Source: Archangium primigenium
GTDB taxonomy: Bacteria > Myxococcota > Myxococcia > Myxococcales > Myxococcaceae
Assembly: GCF_016904885.1 (NCBI RefSeq)
Contig: NZ_JADWYI010000001.1
Span: 1-64,000, forward strand
Reading direction: 5' to 3'
Length of the DNA stretch: 64,000 bases
In this document: positions 8,851-17,104 of the stretch, piece by piece
Layout: each line of letters begins with the position of its first letter
How positions within the stretch are numbered: position 1 is the first letter of the stretch
The notes under the pieces: generated by a model
Seen by the model: only the letters and a program-made list of their open reading frames with translations
Database searches by the model: none
What the model was told of the DNA's origin: nothing
Translations under genes and position numbers: made by a program

Positions 8851-9863
8851 CGCCGCTCCGCCCCCGCATCCGGCTCTCGGGACCCGTCCCCTATACGTCG
8901 TGGACACCCGAATCGGGAGAGTCAGTGGAGTACTGGGACCGACTCCTCGTGCGGGACATCGTGCGCATGGTCTTCTTCGTGCCGCACGACCACTTCGACA
9001 TCGCCGTGGGTGTGACCCACGCGCTCGACAGCTATGTGCGCGCGGTCAATGACTGCCCGGATGCGCTGGTCCAGTACACCTGCTGCGATTGGGAGCCCGC
9101 CCCGCTCAATGACAGGGGATGTGAACTCATCCGGGCCACGTTGAACCCACGCGTGCGCCACTTCGCGGAGGACTACATGGGGCAGGAGGTCTCCGCTGAC
9201 GTGAAGGATGGCGCGGAGCCTTTTTTCGGGCTCTATGGCAAGCAAGACAGCGGATTCAGTTTCGAGTACCACGCACGGACTCCCTGGCGGGAGGAGCCAG
9301 TCGAAGCAGTGAGCGTCCTGCGCGCGACCCTCCCTACGGAGTACCTCGACGAGCGCGGCGCCAGCGCCGTGAGTGAACTGGCAATCGCGCTGGCTTCACG
9401 CCTGCCCTTGGCGTCCGGACATGCAGGGCTGGCCCTGGAGGTTGCCCCTCCCCAGCTCGAACGGCTCGACGTCCTGCGTCCGCTTCTCTCACGTCATCCC
9501 GGCTTCGACGTACGCGATGCCGGCATTCTCGACGAGGTGGGCTTTCGGATCGATGGCGTCCACTGGATGAACTTCCTGGGCCCTCCGGTACTCACGGAAC
9601 TCGGCGGTGCCGCGGGTCTGCGCGCCCGACTTCGTCCCACCCTGGGCCTTCAAGCACTCGGGGACAACCACGCCCTCGTGACGCTGGGTCCAGAACCCGA
9701 CGCGGGAGACCTGCTTCGTGGCGAGACCCTGACGTCCTACCGCGAGTTCGCGCATGTGCTGGAACCGTGGTTGGAGCCCTTCGCCTGGGGCCATCTCGAC
9801 ACACAGGGCAAGGCAGCCGACGCGGTGGCGTGGCGGACCTGGTGGCATCGGTTCCGCAGGTGA
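8847..9863 (+). CDS. DUF3396 (TsiV-type) immunity family protein
   Basis: The 338-residue protein looks like the DUF3396 family, annotated as type VI immunity proteins. It has an N-terminal segment with IVRMVFFVPHDHFDIAVGV and DSYVRAV, a middle WMNFLGPPVLTELGGAAGL, and a C-terminal YREFAHVLEPWLEPF. It has no signal peptide, so it is probably cytoplasmic. The ATG at 8847 overlaps the upstream nuclease stop (ATGA), so the two are translationally coupled; the open frame extends further upstream inside the nuclease gene but that extension is not credible. The likely role is to neutralise the partner nuclease. It ends 22 bp from the convergent histidine kinase gene. Confidence 0.75.
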   Translation: MTPLRPRIRLSGPVPYTSWTPESGESVEYWDRLLVRDIVRMVFFVPHDHFDIAVGVTHALDSYVRAVNDCPDALVQYTCCDWEPAPLNDRGCELIRATLNPRVRHFAEDYMGQEVSADVKDGAEPFFGLYGKQDSGFSFEYHARTPWREEPVEAVSVLRATLPTEYLDERGASAVSELAIALASRLPLASGHAGLALEVAPPQLERLDVLRPLLSRHPGFDVRDAGILDEVGFRIDGVHWMNFLGPPVLTELGGAAGLRARLRPTLGLQALGDNHALVTLGPEPDAGDLLRGETLTSYREFAHVLEPWLEPFAWGHLDTQGKAADAVAWRTWWHRFRR

Positions 9864-9885
9864 CCGTTGCCCGCGGCCTGAAGTC

Positions 9886-11175
9886 TCACACCGCCGGCAG
9901 GTCCACGATGAAGCGCGCGCCGCCCTCGGCGCGGTTCTCCGCGTGCAGCGTGCCGCCGAAGGACTCCACGTACTCGCGCGAGAGCGCCAGCCCCAGCCCC
10001 GTGCCCTTCTCCGGCGCCTTCGTGGTGAAGAACGTGGTGAACAGCTTCCCCAGGTGCTCGTCCCGGATACCCGGGCCGTTGTCCTCCACCAAGAGGCGCA
10101 CCCGCTCGGCCGCCACCTCCACCTTCAACATCACCCGCCCATCCCGCACCTTGCCGTCCTCGATGGCGTCCGCCGCGTTGAGCAGGAGGTTGAGCAGCAC
10201 CTGCCCCAGCCGCCGCGGCTCGGCCTGCGCCGCCGGCGTGCCCGGCACCTCCACCGCCAGCTTCACCAGTGACTTGAGCCGCACGCTCGCCAGCCGCACG
10301 CTCGCGTCGATGACGGGCGCCAGCTCGCACCGGCCCACAGGCGCCACCACGTCCTCCGCCCGCGACAGCACCGTCAGGTCCTTCACGATCTGATGGATGC
10401 GCTCCACGCCCTGCATCGTCTCGCTGAGCGCCTCGGAGAACTCCACGTCGTCCCCGCCCTCCGTCTTCTGCCGCCACTCCTCCAGGAGGTAGCGCAGGTT
10501 GGCCTGCACGTAGGCCAGGGGGTTGCGCACCTCGTGCGCCACGCCCGCCGCCAGCCGCCCCACCTGCGCGAGCCGCTCGGCCCTCAACGCCCGCTCCTGC
10601 GAGGCGCGCAGGGCCTGCGTCGCCTCGCGCTCGACCTCGCGCGAGCGCGCCCACGCCAGGCGCAGCCGCTGCTGGTACCGGCTGAGCATCATCCCCATCG
10701 TTCCGGAGGACACCAGCATCAATCCCCACGCGGCCACCTTCGACCACGGCGCGCCCTCGGCGAGCAGCACCGCGCTGGCGCCCACCACGGGCAGGCCGAT
10801 GCGCAGCGCCGCTTCCCACGGGCGCTTCCAGGGCAGCATCAGCGCGAACAGCGGCAGCACGCACAGGCTCGCGAACACCGGGTTGGCCGAGCCTCCCAGC
10901 CGCGAGCAGATGAGCGGCAGGAACACGTTGGGCAACACCACGCCCACGATGAAGCGCACCCGCTCACGACCCAGGCCCGGCACTACCGTCGCGGCCCAGG
11001 CCACGCCCAGCATCACCCCGGCCCACAGTCCCCGCAGCATCAAGGTGTCCCAGGTCCAGTGCATCACCGACAGCACGTCCAGCCCCCAGAACAGCAGCGA
11101 GCGCATCGCCAACACGCGCAGGATCCGACCTTCCTCCGGCGCCAGCGCGTCCCGGTCCTGCTGTCCCATGACCAT
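9886..11175 (-). CDS. Membrane sensor histidine kinase
   Basis: The 429-residue kinase has about five or six N-terminal membrane helices (residues 25-165) and no extracytoplasmic sensor domain of size. A short coiled region follows, then the HisKA phosphoacceptor in AAGVAHEVRNPLAYVQ. The ATPase boxes are NLLLNAADAI, VEDNGPGI and GTGLGLALSREYV. It resembles the quinone- or membrane-state-sensing kinases common in myxobacteria. No response regulator is adjacent. Two nearly adjacent ATGs (11175 and 11169) are possible starts. It converges with the immunity gene. Confidence 0.88.
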   Translation of the reverse strand: MVMGQQDRDALAPEEGRILRVLAMRSLLFWGLDVLSVMHWTWDTLMLRGLWAGVMLGVAWAATVVPGLGRERVRFIVGVVLPNVFLPLICSRLGGSANPVFASLCVLPLFALMLPWKRPWEAALRIGLPVVGASAVLLAEGAPWSKVAAWGLMLVSSGTMGMMLSRYQQRLRLAWARSREVEREATQALRASQERALRAERLAQVGRLAAGVAHEVRNPLAYVQANLRYLLEEWRQKTEGGDDVEFSEALSETMQGVERIHQIVKDLTVLSRAEDVVAPVGRCELAPVIDASVRLASVRLKSLVKLAVEVPGTPAAQAEPRRLGQVLLNLLLNAADAIEDGKVRDGRVMLKVEVAAERVRLLVEDNGPGIRDEHLGKLFTTFFTTKAPEKGTGLGLALSREYVESFGGTLHAENRAEGGARFIVDLPAV

Positions 11176-11259
11176 CCCGTCTCACACGATTCCACGGGGA
11201 ATCGGGGGTTACGGGACTCAACTTGACACACTTCGGGGTCAGGCGGAACCCAGCCCGGG

Positions 11260-11517
11260 TCAGGGTCGCACCCGCGCCACGAGTCTCAGTTTCTCCGCGC
11301 GCGGCAGTCGCTTGAGAGCGGCCTCGCGGCGCAGAGCGGCCCCTCGATCGGCTGCCTGCTCACTCCACACCAACGTCACGGGCAGACGGGCCCGGGTGTA
11401 CGCGGCGCCCCGGCCGCGGTTGTGGGTGGCCACGCGGCGCTCGAGATCATTGGTGGCACCGGTGTAGAGGCTGCCGTCGCGGCAGCGCAGCATGTAGACA
11501 GTCCAGGAAACCGACAC
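11260..11517 (-). CDS. GIY-YIG nuclease-superfamily small protein (UPF0213-like)
   Basis: The 85-residue protein is a stand-alone GIY-YIG domain. It starts with WTVYMLRCRDGSLYTGATN (the YML...YTG pair), has a conserved Arg in LERRVATHN, and Gly-rich GRGAAYTRARLPVTLVW. The length and lack of extra domains match the UPF0213/YhbQ group, whose cellular role is poorly defined. I took GTG 11517 as the start because the family begins at the first beta strand; the open frame extends 18 codons further. It lies 72 bp downstream of the CBS gene on the same strand. Confidence 0.8.
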   Translation of the reverse strand: MSVSWTVYMLRCRDGSLYTGATNDLERRVATHNRGRGAAYTRARLPVTLVWSEQAADRGAALRREAALKRLPRAEKLRLVARVRP

Positions 11518-11589
11518 GGCGCCCCGCAGGATAGCCCAAGCGCTTCCCACCCGGTCGCCGCGATTTCCCACCCGCGCCCTCCCGGGCGC

Positions 11590-11877
11590 TCACCCCGCCA
11601 CGGGGCTGAGCGCCGGCACGGGGTAGAGCGCCGGCCGGAGCGAGCGCTCGCACGCGGCCATCACCAGCGACACCGGCAACAGCGGATCCATCGCCCACGC
11701 CGCCAGCACGTGCGACCGGCTGAGCAGCCCGAGCAGACGGCCCTTCTCCCCCACCACGGGCAGCAGCGGCACCCCGTGGCGCTCCATCATCCCCAGGGCC
11801 CTCAGCAGGGTGTCCGTGGGCAGCAGGGTGACCTCTTCCGACGACAATTTTTCCGCAACATTCGGCTTTTGCCGCAT
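11590..11877 (-). CDS. Single CBS-domain protein
   Basis: The 95-residue product contains one CBS motif (VTLLPTDTLLRALGMMERHG, then VPLLPVVGEKGRLLGLLSR), with a short Pro/Ala tail. CBS motifs normally work in pairs, so it may dimerise and bind an adenosyl ligand. The ATG is preceded by GGGAGG with good spacing. A frame running back to 13026 is only the antisense of the hydrolase gene. It is divergent from the alpha/beta hydrolase at 11992. Regulatory role unknown. Confidence 0.75.
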   Translation of the reverse strand: MRQKPNVAEKLSSEEVTLLPTDTLLRALGMMERHGVPLLPVVGEKGRLLGLLSRSHVLAAWAMDPLLPVSLVMAACERSLRPALYPVPALSPVAG

Positions 11878-11991
11878 CTCCGAGCCTCCCGGCTTGAACG
11901 GGTGGGATGCTCTGCAACCACCTTGCCGACCTGTGGGACGAGTTGATTTTGAACAAAGCGGTCCTTGGGCCCGGCGCGTTAGACTCCCGGC

Positions 11992-13041
11992 GTGACGAAC
12001 CGAAACGGTCAGCGACTCACGCGCATGGCGGACCTCTTCTCGCGAACGGTGAACCGCGAGGGCGCCGGCCTGCTCACCCTGCCCTTCAAGCCGGACGAGC
12101 TGTACCGGGTGCCCACGGACGATGGGGCGGCGGTGGCGCTCGGGCGCTACCATCCCCGAGGAGAACGGCGCCACGCCGAGCCGGTGATCCTCTGCCATGG
12201 CCTGGGCGTCAACCGCTTCCACATGGACTTCGATGAGCGCTACAGCCTGGCGCGCTATCTGGCCCGGGCGGGCTTCGAGACGTGGGTGATGGAGCTGCGC
12301 GGCCGGGGCCTGTCCGGGCCCTGTCACGAGAACACCTTCGACGATCAGGCCGAGTACGACGTGCGCGCCGCGTTGCGCACCGTGGTCTCCACGGGAGCCA
12401 AGGAAGTGCTCTGGGTGGGGCATTCCAAGGGTGGGTTGACCCTGTACGGGCACCTGGCCCGCAACCCCCAGGCGCCCGTACGGGCCGCGGTGGCGCTGGG
12501 CAGTCCGTTCACCTTCGCGGTGCAGCCGGGCTTGAAGATTTTCATCCAGCGCGTCGAGCCGCTCCTGCGGCTCAAGGCCATCCCCGCGCGCCGCATCACC
12601 GGCATCGCCCTGTTCGGCGCGCCCCCGGGGCCGCTCACCCGCTACATGATGCTCGCGGAGAACATGGAGCTGGACGTGGTGCGCCGCGCCCTGGCCAACC
12701 TGCCCTCGGACATCTCCGGGGGCGTGGCGCGCCAGTTCGCCCAGTGGATCGCCCAGGACTCCTTCTGCATGGTGGATGGCACCTGCTACCGCAAGCCCCT
12801 GGCGGGGGTGAAGCTGCCCGTGCTGCTCGTGGCGGGAAGCAAGGACCTGCTCGCTCCCCCGCTCGCCGTGGCGCGGGCCCAGGAGTACCTGGGGGGTCCG
12901 GTGAAGCTCGTGGTGGCGGGACAGGCGCACGGCTTCGCCGCGGACTACGGCCACGCGGACCTGATGCTCGGCCGGCGGGCGCCGGACGAAATCTTCCCCC
13001 TGGTGGAGGCGTTCCTGTCGAGTCACGCGACCCGGGCCTGA
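11992..13041 (+). CDS. Alpha/beta-fold hydrolase
   Basis: The 349-residue protein has the oxyanion segment CHGLGVNRFHMDFDE, the nucleophile elbow VGHSKGG (Ser of the G-H-S-K-G motif), an acidic residue in VAGSKDLLAP, and the catalytic His in AGQAHGFAADYGH. It resembles the lipase/esterase or acyl-hydrolase group that begins with a cap-bearing N-terminal extension. It has no signal peptide. It starts at GTG 11992 (an internal ATG at MADLFS is possible). It is divergent from the CBS gene. The substrate cannot be assigned. Confidence 0.85.
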   Translation: MTNRNGQRLTRMADLFSRTVNREGAGLLTLPFKPDELYRVPTDDGAAVALGRYHPRGERRHAEPVILCHGLGVNRFHMDFDERYSLARYLARAGFETWVMELRGRGLSGPCHENTFDDQAEYDVRAALRTVVSTGAKEVLWVGHSKGGLTLYGHLARNPQAPVRAAVALGSPFTFAVQPGLKIFIQRVEPLLRLKAIPARRITGIALFGAPPGPLTRYMMLAENMELDVVRRALANLPSDISGGVARQFAQWIAQDSFCMVDGTCYRKPLAGVKLPVLLVAGSKDLLAPPLAVARAQEYLGGPVKLVVAGQAHGFAADYGHADLMLGRRAPDEIFPLVEAFLSSHATRA

Positions 13042-13105
13042 GCCGCCCCGCCGCCCCGTTGTCCGCGCGGTGTCCCCGTGCTACCCACGACGTCCCGCGC
13101 CCGCC

Positions 13106-14134
13106 ATGCCCTCCGCCCTCCGCCTCGTCCCCCTCGCCGTGCTCGCCCTCGTGGGCTGTGAGCGCGGCGCGCTTCCGGGCCAGGCCGTGGTGGATTTCCG
13201 CCACACCCGCGCCCCCGGGGGCACCCCCGTGGCCTCGTGGACGGGGGATCGGGTGACGGCCGAGGAGCTGCGCCGGCTGCTCGAGGAGATGAGCCCCGCC
13301 CTGCGCGAGCGCTACCAGACGCTGGAGCAGAAGCGCGAGTACGTGGAGGGCCTGGTGCGCTACGAGCTCTTGGTGCGCGAGGCGCTCGCGCGCGGGCTCC
13401 AGGACGACCCGGACGTGGTGGCGGGCACCAAGCGCGCGCTCGTGTCGCGGCTGATGCGCGACGAGCTGGAGGGCGCCGCCCAGCGCGTGTCCGAGGAGGA
13501 CGTGGCGGCCGCCTACGCGCGCCAGCGCGAGGACTACGTGCGGCCCGAGCAGGTGCGGCTCTCGCACATCTTCCTCGCGGCCCCCCGCGCGGACGCGGCC
13601 CGGGTGGCCGCCGCGCGCCGGGAGGCCGAGGCCCTGCGCGCCCAGGCCCGGGCGCTGCCCGCGCGGGACTTCGCCGCCTTCGGACGGCTCGCGCGCGCGC
13701 ACAGCCAGGAGCCGCGCACCCAACCCCTGGATGGGGACCTGCGCTTTCGCTCCCTGGAGGTGCTCGCCCAGGACCTCGGGCCCGAGGTGGCCGACGCCGC
13801 GCGCGCGCTCGTGGCCGAGGGCGTGGGCGCCCTGAGCGGCGTGGTGCAGACGGACGCCGGGCTGCACGTGCTGCGGCTCACCGGACACCAGCCCGCGCTC
13901 GACCAGTCCCTCGCGGACGTGCGCGAGCGGATCGCCGGTCGGCTCGCCCAGGAGCGGCGCTCGCGCGCCTGGGAGGAGCTGCTCGCCGGGCTCGCCACCC
14001 GCGCGGACGTCACCCTGGACACGGCGGCGCTCGCGCGCGTGCACGTGGACGCGCTCACCCCTCCCCGGGCCCCCACCCTGCCCGCGCCGGGCTCCCTGCC
14101 CGCGCCCCCCTCGCCCCCGTCGGAAACGCCATGA
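13106..14134 (+). CDS. Lipoprotein parvulin-type peptidyl-prolyl isomerase
   Basis: The 342-residue protein starts with a lipoprotein signal (ending LALVGC). A SurA-N-like helical segment follows (about residues 45-140), then a PpiC rotamase domain around 150-260 (EQVRLSHIFLAAP, QPLDGDLRFRS). The C-terminal helices return to the N-terminal fold, and there is a Pro-rich tail. The domain has weaker PpiC hallmarks than its two neighbours, so chaperone rather than isomerase activity is possible. I chose the ATG just before the signal, not the upstream frame start. It is the first gene of a four-gene run ending in pdxA; its stop overlaps an in-frame ATG of the next gene. Confidence 0.82.
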   Translation: MPSALRLVPLAVLALVGCERGALPGQAVVDFRHTRAPGGTPVASWTGDRVTAEELRRLLEEMSPALRERYQTLEQKREYVEGLVRYELLVREALARGLQDDPDVVAGTKRALVSRLMRDELEGAAQRVSEEDVAAAYARQREDYVRPEQVRLSHIFLAAPRADAARVAAARREAEALRAQARALPARDFAAFGRLARAHSQEPRTQPLDGDLRFRSLEVLAQDLGPEVADAARALVAEGVGALSGVVQTDAGLHVLRLTGHQPALDQSLADVRERIAGRLAQERRSRAWEELLAGLATRADVTLDTAALARVHVDALTPPRAPTLPAPGSLPAPPSPPSETP

Positions 14135-14154
14135 CCCTCCCCCGGAGACCGCCC

Positions 14155-15144
14155 ATGCGCCTGGTGTCCCCCCGCCTCGCCGCCCCGCTGCTGCTCGCCC
14201 TGGGGCTCGCCGGCTGCGCCCCCAAGGACAAGCAGGAGCCCGACGCCCAGGTGGTGGCCACCGTGAACGGCGAGGCCATCTCCCGCGCCGACTTCGAGCA
14301 GGAGCTGGAGCGCGAGTTCATCGCCTCGAGCAACGAGTCCGGCCAGCCCTCCCCCGAGGAGGTGGAGCCCTACAAGCGCGCCCTGCTCGACACGCTCGTC
14401 GCGCGGCTGGTGCTCCTGCAGGAGGCGCGCGCCCACAACGTCACCGTCACCCCGGACGAGGTGGACCGGGGCGTGCTCCGGCTGTCGAGCGACTACCCCT
14501 CGGGCAACTTCAACGACGTGCTCGCCGAGGGCCAGCTGTCCATGGCCCAGCTCAAGGCGAACGAGGCCGCGCGCCTCACCATCGAGAAGCTCTTCGCCAC
14601 CCAGGTCTACCCGCGCGTGGGCGTGACGGAGGAGGAGCTGCGCGCGGACTACGCCGCGCACGAGGCCGACTACACCACCCCCGAGCGCGTGCGCGCCGCG
14701 CAGATCGTCGTCAAGGGCATGGACGAGGCCCGGCGGGTGCAGGCCCAGCTGCGCTCGGGCAAGAAGTTCGCGGACCTCGCGCGCAAGTACTCCCTGAGCG
14801 CGGATGCGCGCGTGGGCGGGGACCTGGGCTTCTTCCCCCGGGGCCAGATGCCGCCCGCCTTCGACGCCGTCGTCTTCACGCTGCAGCCCGGCCAGGTGTC
14901 CGACGTGGTGGAGACGGAGTACGGCTACCACCTGTTCCGCGTGCTGGAGAAGAAGCCGGGCCGCAAGCTGGAGTTCACCGAAGTGCGCGACCAGGTGGAG
15001 GCGCGGCTGCTGGCGCGCGGGCGCGCCGAGGCCCAGGCGAAGTATGAACAGGACTTGCGCGGCAAGGCCCAGGTGTGGGTGAACGAGGCCACGCTGCAGG
15101 CCATCCGCGGACGGCCCGTCACCCACACGGCGGCGAAGCCTTGA
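14155..15144 (+). CDS. Lipoprotein SurA/PpiC-like peptidyl-prolyl isomerase
   Basis: The 329-residue protein has a lipoprotein signal ending in LGLAGC. A SurA-N chaperone region follows (VVATVNGEAISRADFEQEL), then a clear PpiC domain (RVRAAQIVVKG, KYSLSADARVGGDLGFFPRG, ETEYGYHLFRVLEKK). The family assists outer-membrane protein folding in the periplasm. GGAGA lies six bases before the chosen ATG at 14155; an ATG at 14131 overlapping the previous stop is the alternative. It is the middle of three consecutive isomerase genes, followed after 14 bp by the surA-like gene with its own strong ribosome site. Confidence 0.87.
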   Translation: MRLVSPRLAAPLLLALGLAGCAPKDKQEPDAQVVATVNGEAISRADFEQELEREFIASSNESGQPSPEEVEPYKRALLDTLVARLVLLQEARAHNVTVTPDEVDRGVLRLSSDYPSGNFNDVLAEGQLSMAQLKANEAARLTIEKLFATQVYPRVGVTEEELRADYAAHEADYTTPERVRAAQIVVKGMDEARRVQAQLRSGKKFADLARKYSLSADARVGGDLGFFPRGQMPPAFDAVVFTLQPGQVSDVVETEYGYHLFRVLEKKPGRKLEFTEVRDQVEARLLARGRAEAQAKYEQDLRGKAQVWVNEATLQAIRGRPVTHTAAKP

Positions 15145-15158
15145 AGGAGAGACGCATC

Positions 15159-16127
15159 ATGAAGAAGTGGCTCGGGACGAGGTGGCTGGGAGCGGTCGGC
15201 GTGGCGGTGCTGCTCGGGCAGGCCGCCCCGGCGCGCGCGGAGCTGGTGGACCGGGTGGCCGCGGTCGTCAACCGCGACATCATCACCCTGTCCGAGGTGG
15301 AGAAGCGCGCCGCGCCGGAGCTCGCGCGCGTGGGCCGCGACGCCGAGGCGCGCGAGCGCATCCTCAAGCAGGCCCTGGACACGCTCATCGGCGAGAAGCT
15401 CATGGAGGAGCAGATCCAGGAGCTGGGCCTGGCGGTGACGGACTCCGAGCTGGAGGCGGCCGTCTCGGACGTGAAGCGGCAGAACAACATCACCGACGAG
15501 GCCCAGTTCGACCGGCTCCTGTCCGGCGAGGGCTTCAGCGTGGCGGCCTACAAGGAGTTTTTGCGCAAGCAGATGTCGCGCATGAAGCTCGTGCAGATGA
15601 AGGTGAGCACCAAGGTGAAGGTGTCCGAGGAGGACCTCAAGGCCGCCTACACCCAGTACAACAAGCTGGAGTCCGAGGACGCCGAGGTGCACGCGCGGCA
15701 CATCCTCGTGCAGGTGGACGCCAAGGCGACGCCCGCCCAGGTGGAGACGGCGCACAAGAAGGCGCTCGTGCTCGCCCAGGAGGCGCGCCAGCCGGGCGTG
15801 GACTTCGCGGAGCTGGCCAAGGCCAAGAGCGAGGGCCCGAGCGCCTCGGACGGCGGGGATTTGGGCTTCTTCCGGCGCGGGGTGATGGTGCCCGCCTTCG
15901 AGCGCGTGGCCTTCGCGCTCCAGGAGGGCGAGGTGAGCGAGCCGGTGCGCACCCAGTTCGGCTGGCACGTGCTCAAGGTGGAGGAGAAGCGCGCGGTGAA
16001 CGTGGCGCCCTTCGAGCAGGTGAAGGCCGAGCTGGAGTCGCGGCTCAAGCTGCAGAAGACGGAGAAGTACGTCGAGCAGTACGTGCAGGAGCTGCGGCAG
16101 AAGGCCTCCGTGGAGACGAAGATCTGA
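15159..16127 (+). CDS. surA: SurA-like periplasmic chaperone / peptidyl-prolyl isomerase
   Basis: The 322-residue protein has a Sec signal (MKKWLGTRWLGAVGVAVLLG, cleaved near ARAE). The SurA N-domain opens with LVDRVAAVVNRDIITLSEVE, the classical SurA start. A PpiC domain follows (VHARHILVQVD, GGDLGFFRRGVMVPAFERVA, TQFGWHVLKVEEKR). The length is close to single-parvulin SurA proteins. AAGGAGA sits eight bases before the ATG. It overlaps pdxA at its stop, matching the surA-pdxA order known from other proteobacteria. The role is folding of outer-membrane proteins in the periplasm. Confidence 0.88.
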   Translation: MKKWLGTRWLGAVGVAVLLGQAAPARAELVDRVAAVVNRDIITLSEVEKRAAPELARVGRDAEARERILKQALDTLIGEKLMEEQIQELGLAVTDSELEAAVSDVKRQNNITDEAQFDRLLSGEGFSVAAYKEFLRKQMSRMKLVQMKVSTKVKVSEEDLKAAYTQYNKLESEDAEVHARHILVQVDAKATPAQVETAHKKALVLAQEARQPGVDFAELAKAKSEGPSASDGGDLGFFRRGVMVPAFERVAFALQEGEVSEPVRTQFGWHVLKVEEKRAVNVAPFEQVKAELESRLKLQKTEKYVEQYVQELRQKASVETKI

Positions 16128-17104
16128 GGGCGCGCCCCGTCGTCGGCATCTCCCTGGGCGACGTGTCGGGCATCGGTCCCGAGGTGACGGTGGCCGCCCT
16201 GGCCCGGCCCGCGGTGCGCCGGGCCCTGGTGCCGGTGGTGTTCGGGGACGGGCCCACGCTCGAGCGCTTTCCCGCCCTCGCCCGTTGGGCCCGCACGACG
16301 CCGGACGCGCTCGCGCGGCCCGAGGGCCCCACGGTGTGCGTGGTGAGCCAGCTCGCGGAGAAGGATCGCGAGCCCGGTCGGCCCACGCGCCGGGGCGGCC
16401 AGGCCCAGTACGCCTACGTCCAGGCGGCCATCGCCGCGGCGCGCGCCGGCCACGTGGACGCGCTGTGCACCGCGCCGGTGTCCAAGGAGCAGATCTCCCG
16501 CGCGGGCATCCCCTTCATGGGCCACACGGAGGTGCTCGCGGAGGCGTTCGGCCGCGAGGTGCTCATGCTCATGGACGGGCCGCGCGTGCGCGTGGCGCTC
16601 GCCACCAACCACGTGCCCCTGGTGGAGGTGTCCCGCCTGCTCACCGTGGAGCGGCTCGTGGCCCAGCTCCAGCTGCTCTCGCGCGGCATCGCCCCGCTGG
16701 TGAAGGCCGAGGGCCGCGCGCCGCGCCTGGGCGTGTTGAGCTTCAACCCCCACGCGGGCGAGGGCGGCCTGCTCGGCCGCGAGGAGGTGGAGGTCATCAC
16801 CCCCGCCATCCGCCGCGCGCGTCGGCTGCGCGTGGACGCGCACGGGCCGCTCGCCGCGGACGGGCTCTTCGCCCGGGTGAAGGACTTCCCCTACGACGCG
16901 GTGCTGGCCATGTACCACGACCAGGGCCTCATCCCCGCCAAGGCGCTGGACTTCGAGCGCACGGTGAACGTCACGCTCGGCCTGCCCGTGCCGCGCACCT
17001 CGCCGGACCACGGCACCGCCTACGGCCTCGCGGGCAAGGGCGAGGCGAGCTGCGTGCCCATGATGGAGGCCCTGCTCAAGGCCGCCCGGCTCGCCGCCCG
17101 CTAG
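16124..17104 (+). CDS. pdxA: 4-hydroxythreonine-4-phosphate dehydrogenase PdxA
   Basis: The product of about 326 residues matches PdxA. It starts RPVVGISLGDVSGIGPEV, then FMGHTEVLAEAFG, the metal-binding LSFNPHAGEGG, MYHDQGLIPAKALDF and SPDHGTAYGLAGKG. It oxidises 4-phosphohydroxy-threonine in the DXP-dependent pyridoxal phosphate pathway and acts as a cytosolic dimer. No ATG, GTG or TTG fits the N terminus. The best start is a CTG at 16124 overlapping the surA stop (CTGA), with GGAG eight bases upstream. Length and N-terminal homology support this. It ends in a CTAG shared with the convergent gene. Confidence 0.9.
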   Translation: MRARPVVGISLGDVSGIGPEVTVAALARPAVRRALVPVVFGDGPTLERFPALARWARTTPDALARPEGPTVCVVSQLAEKDREPGRPTRRGGQAQYAYVQAAIAAARAGHVDALCTAPVSKEQISRAGIPFMGHTEVLAEAFGREVLMLMDGPRVRVALATNHVPLVEVSRLLTVERLVAQLQLLSRGIAPLVKAEGRAPRLGVLSFNPHAGEGGLLGREEVEVITPAIRRARRLRVDAHGPLAADGLFARVKDFPYDAVLAMYHDQGLIPAKALDFERTVNVTLGLPVPRTSPDHGTAYGLAGKGEASCVPMMEALLKAARLAAR

